DNA of 7,874 nt, taken from the NCBI GenBank assembly GCA_031254685.1, contig JAIRTZ010000074.1:1-7874 (forward strand), given 5' to 3'. Origin of the DNA: Methanomassiliicoccaceae archaeon (GTDB lineage Archaea; Thermoplasmatota; Thermoplasmata; Methanomassiliicoccales; Methanomethylophilaceae). Of this stretch, positions 5,226-7,874 are shown in pieces. Under the pieces are notes generated by a model. It saw nothing but the letters and a program-made list of their open reading frames with translations, was not told the DNA's origin and searched no databases. A program made the translations under genes and the position numbers. The stretch's first letter is position 1, and every line of letters starts with the position of its first letter.

Positions 5226-6791
5226 ATGGCGAAGTTCAAAGTAAGGTTCCTTCCGTTCGATATACACGCCGAGGTCAGCGGCGGCACTCTCATCTCGGAT
5301 GCCGCGAAGGCCGCCGGCGTCACGATAAAGCTGCCGTGCAACGGCAACGGAAGGTGCGGACGCTGCAACGTGATAATCTCGCCGAAGGAATCCGATCCCG
5401 GGCAATGCAATCTTACGAGAGTGCTGGCATGCCAGACGCGCATAGACCGCGATACGGACATTTCGATAGAGCCGGACAGCAAGAACGTCATCGCATCCAA
5501 GGACCACAGGAAGATAAGGATAGATGATCTGACGCCCCTCGTCGCACTGCCGAAGAACAATTACGGTCTTGCCGCAGACATAGGGACGACGACGATAGCC
5601 GTTTCGCTCGTTGATATGAACGACGGCCTGGACATTTATGCGGCCGCGGGGTACAACACCCAAGGCAGGCACGGCGATGACGTTCTGTCAAGGATAGAAT
5701 ATGCGAACGACGGCGGTACCGACGAGTTAAGGGAACTCGTCGTCGGAGCGATCAACGACCTGGCGGGTTCGTTCGAAGGCGACAGATTCAGAACGGATGA
5801 CATAAACGCGGCGTACATCTCCGGGAACACGACGATGATTCACCTGTTCCTCGGAATAGACCCGTCGCCGATACGGAGACCTCCGTACGAGCCGGCGGTA
5901 AAGGAGGCGGAGATAACGGGAAAAGAAAGCGGCCTCCGGATCAACAGGAACGCACGCGTCATATGCATGCCGTCCCCGGCCGCATACGTCGGAGGGGACG
6001 TGATCTCGGATGTGATCAACTCGGGAATGGACACCGCCGATGAATTGTCGCTGCTGATAGACGTGGGCACGAACGGCGAAGTGGCATTGGGGAACAAGGA
6101 CGTGATGCTCGTATGCTCTTCATCCGCGGGACCCGCGTTCGAAGGCGGGAAGATGACGTCCGGCATGATGGCGGGACCGGGAGCAATAGACAGCTTCAGG
6201 ATAGATAACGAAAAGTTCGCGTTCACCGTCATCGGCGGGACCGCCGCGAAGGGAATATGCGGCTCGGGGCTGATAGACATACTGGCACAGCTGTTCCTGA
6301 ACGGGTACATCGATAAAAAAGGCAAATTCACGGACAAGGCAAGAACAAAGACCGTCGGCGGAAAGAGGCTCCTGACGATAACGAAGGACGTTTTCGTAAG
6401 CGAGGACGACATCCATGACGCGATAATGACGAAGGGCGCGATATATTCGGCCTCGGCGTCATTGATCAAAGGGCTCGGCGTGACAATGAACGATATCGCG
6501 AACGTATACATTGCGGGCGGCTTCGGGAACTTCATAAACACGGAAAGCGCAATAGCCGTCGGGATGCTGCCGGACGTCCCGAGGGAACGTTTCGTATACC
6601 TCGGGAACGCGTCGCTGGCGGGTGCGAAGCAGGCGCTGCTGTCGTCGTCCGTAAGGTCAAGGATAGCAGAGGTGTTCAGGAGGACGACATACGTCGACCT
6701 CGGTTCCGATCCGACGTTCTCCGACGAGTACATGTCGTCGCTGTTCATACCGCACACGGATGCGTCGCGATTCCCGACGTACATGAGATGA
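5226..6791 (+). CDS. Corrinoid-protein reductive activator (RACE family, RamA/RACo-like) with N-terminal [2Fe-2S] domain
   Basis: RACE proteins use ATP to drive the reduction of oxidised Co(II) corrinoid to the active Co(I) state in methyltransferase systems. In the 521-residue product, residues 1-80 form a plant-type ferredoxin domain with Cys38, Cys44 and Cys47 (LPCNGNGRCGRC) and Cys69 (LACQT) as likely cluster ligands. A linker follows. From about 114 comes the ASKHA-type ATPase part (DUF4445) with LAADIGTTT near 115, GNTTMIHLFLG near 200, DVGTNGE near 279, SSSAGPAFEGG near 298, GICGSG near 343 and IAGGFG near 429. The end, ...FIPHTD..., is family-typical. Methanosarcina RamA ends in a [4Fe-4S] ferredoxin-like domain; this protein has none and instead carries the N-terminal [2Fe-2S] layout known from the acetogen activator RACo. 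No corrinoid protein or methyltransferase gene is nearby, so its target must be encoded elsewhere. It is divergent from the radical SAM gene. Confidence 0.92.
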   Translation: MAKFKVRFLPFDIHAEVSGGTLISDAAKAAGVTIKLPCNGNGRCGRCNVIISPKESDPGQCNLTRVLACQTRIDRDTDISIEPDSKNVIASKDHRKIRIDDLTPLVALPKNNYGLAADIGTTTIAVSLVDMNDGLDIYAAAGYNTQGRHGDDVLSRIEYANDGGTDELRELVVGAINDLAGSFEGDRFRTDDINAAYISGNTTMIHLFLGIDPSPIRRPPYEPAVKEAEITGKESGLRINRNARVICMPSPAAYVGGDVISDVINSGMDTADELSLLIDVGTNGEVALGNKDVMLVCSSSAGPAFEGGKMTSGMMAGPGAIDSFRIDNEKFAFTVIGGTAAKGICGSGLIDILAQLFLNGYIDKKGKFTDKARTKTVGGKRLLTITKDVFVSEDDIHDAIMTKGAIYSASASLIKGLGVTMNDIANVYIAGGFGNFINTESAIAVGMLPDVPRERFVYLGNASLAGAKQALLSSSVRSRIAEVFRRTTYVDLGSDPTFSDEYMSSLFIPHTDASRFPTYMR

Positions 6792-6804
6792 ACGTCTCCC
6801 GTTC
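6790..6804 (+). terminator. Short hairpin at the end of the RACE gene
   Basis: GAACG and CGTTC pair perfectly around a five-base loop. The stem begins inside the TGA stop codon and is followed by GCTTAATTTCAT. Archaeal termination depends mainly on T-runs, and the run here is weak, so this is tentative. Confidence 0.25.
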
Positions 6805-6858
6805 GCTTAATTTCATATGTTACGCCGTTATTAGAATAATCATCGTTTAAAAATAATA

Positions 6859-6867
6859 CTTTATATC
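6859..6867 (+). promoter_or_regulatory. Candidate TATA box of the AlbA_2 regulator gene
   Basis: CTTTATATC lies in a strongly AT-rich stretch (about 6805-6870) unlike the rest of the window. It predicts a start near 6890, leaving a leader of about 45 bases before the ATG at 6934. TTTAAAAATA at 6846-6855 is a second candidate. The leader is much longer than those of the other genes here. Confidence 0.4.
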
Positions 6868-6933
6868 AAAATGCCATCTGCCTTTACGGGACGCACTGAC
6901 AGGAAAATGACTTAACATCCGCAGGGGACAGAC

Positions 6934-7874
6934 ATGATAGAAGATGAGATCGCCGCAGGGGAATCCAACAGATTGGAATTCAAGGAGAATTTACCGAAGG
7001 ATCCCAAGAAGTACGTCAAATCTGCCGTGGCCCTTTCGAACAGCCAGGGAGGGAAGATAATATTCGGTGTCGCCGACGATCGCAGGGTTGTCGGTGTGGC
7101 AGGCGATCCGCTTGCTCTCAGGGATCAAATAATCGATGAGATAGCGAAAGACTGCACCCCTCAGATATTTCCGAACTCATACATGAGCACGGTCAACGAT
7201 AAGAATGTCATTGTGATCGACATTGCTCCCGGAACCAACCGTCCTTATTACTTGAGGTCCGAAGGGATGGAAAGGGGAACATACGTCCGCATATCCGCAA
7301 GTACGCGTACCGCAGGGCCGGACACGCTGAGGGACCTTATGATGGAAGGTGCCGGCAGATCGTTTGACGAGTTGGACCACATAGACGGGAACGGCAGAAA
7401 ATTATCCATGGGATCGGTCGATGAACTCTGCAAATATCTGTCCGGGAGGACCAAGAAGGAAGTATCCGTAACAGATCTCGTCAATATGCGCATTCTCAGG
7501 GAATCGGAAGGCACATACATTCCGTCAAGGGCATTCATGCTCCTTACGGACAATCCGTACTATCATGCGAGGATACAGTGCGCGCGTTTCAAAGGTCCCG
7601 ATGAACTGGAGTTCACAGACCGAAAAGAGTTCACCGGGCCTATTATTGAACAACTGGATGACGCGGTCGGTTTCGTACTGGACCACACAAACCTGGGGGC
7701 CGAGATCAAAGGGCTTTACAGAAAAGATATTTCCGAGATGCCGATGGAAGCGGTCAGAGAGATCATTACGAACGCAGTGGTGCACAGAAGCTACAGCATG
7801 AGTGGCAGCCCGATCTTCGTTGCCGTTTATGACGATCGCATAGAGGTAACATCTCCGGGCATGATGCCCTTCGG
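6934..7874 (+). CDS. Putative transcriptional regulator with AlbA_2 (Schlafen-type) domain and RecG-C/HATPase_c_4-like region (C-terminus cut off)
   Basis: From the ATG at 6934 the frame stays open for 313 codons and leaves the window. Residues 8-130 carry the AlbA_2 pattern: GESNRLEFKEN at 9, NSQGGKIIFGVADD at 36 followed by RRVVGV, and a late GTYVRISAST at 115. Residues 268-313 match the RecG-C/HATPase_c_4 part: EMPMEAVREIITNAVVHRSYS and then VYDDRIEVTSPGMMP. This pair of domains defines a large family of bacterial and archaeal proteins usually annotated as transcriptional regulators or 'ATP-dependent DNA helicase RecG-like', often with a C-terminal winged helix that would lie beyond this edge. 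True RecG helicase activity is not implied. GGGGAC at 6924-6929 is a weak ribosome-binding candidate. Codon choice (CCT, ATT, GTT, CGT, GGT) is more T-rich than in the neighbouring genes, hinting at a different history. Target and ligand are unknown. Confidence 0.85.
   Translation, partial: MIEDEIAAGESNRLEFKENLPKDPKKYVKSAVALSNSQGGKIIFGVADDRRVVGVAGDPLALRDQIIDEIAKDCTPQIFPNSYMSTVNDKNVIVIDIAPGTNRPYYLRSEGMERGTYVRISASTRTAGPDTLRDLMMEGAGRSFDELDHIDGNGRKLSMGSVDELCKYLSGRTKKEVSVTDLVNMRILRESEGTYIPSRAFMLLTDNPYYHARIQCARFKGPDELEFTDRKEFTGPIIEQLDDAVGFVLDHTNLGAEIKGLYRKDISEMPMEAVREIITNAVVHRSYSMSGSPIFVAVYDDRIEVTSPGMMPF

Noticed and set aside
5840..6784. 314-codon open frame on the minus strand
   Set aside because: It lies wholly opposite the RACE gene, whose domain motifs are intact. 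Its product is rich in Ser, Pro, Phe and Ile as expected from reading high-GC3 codons backwards, and it matches no family I recognise.
1..7874. CRISPR array, insertion sequence, or programmed TAG/TGA readthrough
   Set aside because: No regularly spaced repeats, transposase motifs or terminal inverted repeats were seen. Every gene reads through as one uninterrupted frame, with no in-frame stop needing recoding.

Overview
The window looks like a piece of an archaeal chromosome. The evidence is TATA boxes about 24-28 bases before several starts, a tRNA gene with no encoded CCA, very short or absent 5' leaders, and strong use of ATA (Ile) and AGG (Arg) codons. A reductive activator of corrinoid proteins, an NrdG-like radical SAM activase and moderate GC content suggest a strict anaerobe. 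My best guess is a methyl-reducing methanogen of the Methanomassiliicoccales (Thermoplasmata). That placement is inference from style and gene content; no phylogenetic marker is present.

Layout, left to right. Bases 1-121 (-) hold the N-terminal end of an unidentified gene that leaves the window. It diverges from a proline operon across one AT-rich element readable as a TATA box on both strands, followed by a 12-base perfect palindrome. proA (207-1538) and proB (1538-2662) overlap by one base and encode the two enzymes that turn glutamate into glutamate-5-semialdehyde, the proline precursor. proC is not in the window. A tRNA-Val(CAC) gene lies at 2714-2786 (-) with its own TATA box. Diverging from it is an aldehyde dehydrogenase superfamily protein (2937-4361, +) in which the catalytic cysteine is replaced by isoleucine. 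It converges, with only 6 bases between stops, on an NrdG-type radical SAM activase (4368-5066, -) that appears to be leaderless with a GTG start.

Divergent from that activase, across 159 bases holding two inverted repeats, is a RACE/RamA-like protein (5226-6791, +) with an N-terminal [2Fe-2S] domain and a C-terminal ASKHA ATPase domain. After a 142-base AT-rich spacer the right edge holds the first 313 codons of an AlbA_2 / RecG-C-like putative transcriptional regulator (6934 onward, +), whose codon choice is somewhat unlike its neighbours.

The window reads as mostly core metabolism, with one regulator at the edge. I see no mobile element, CRISPR array or obvious multi-gene novel system. 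The points most worth a second look are the nucleophile-less ALDH homologue, the RACE protein without a nearby methyltransferase, and the palindromes placed at promoters.
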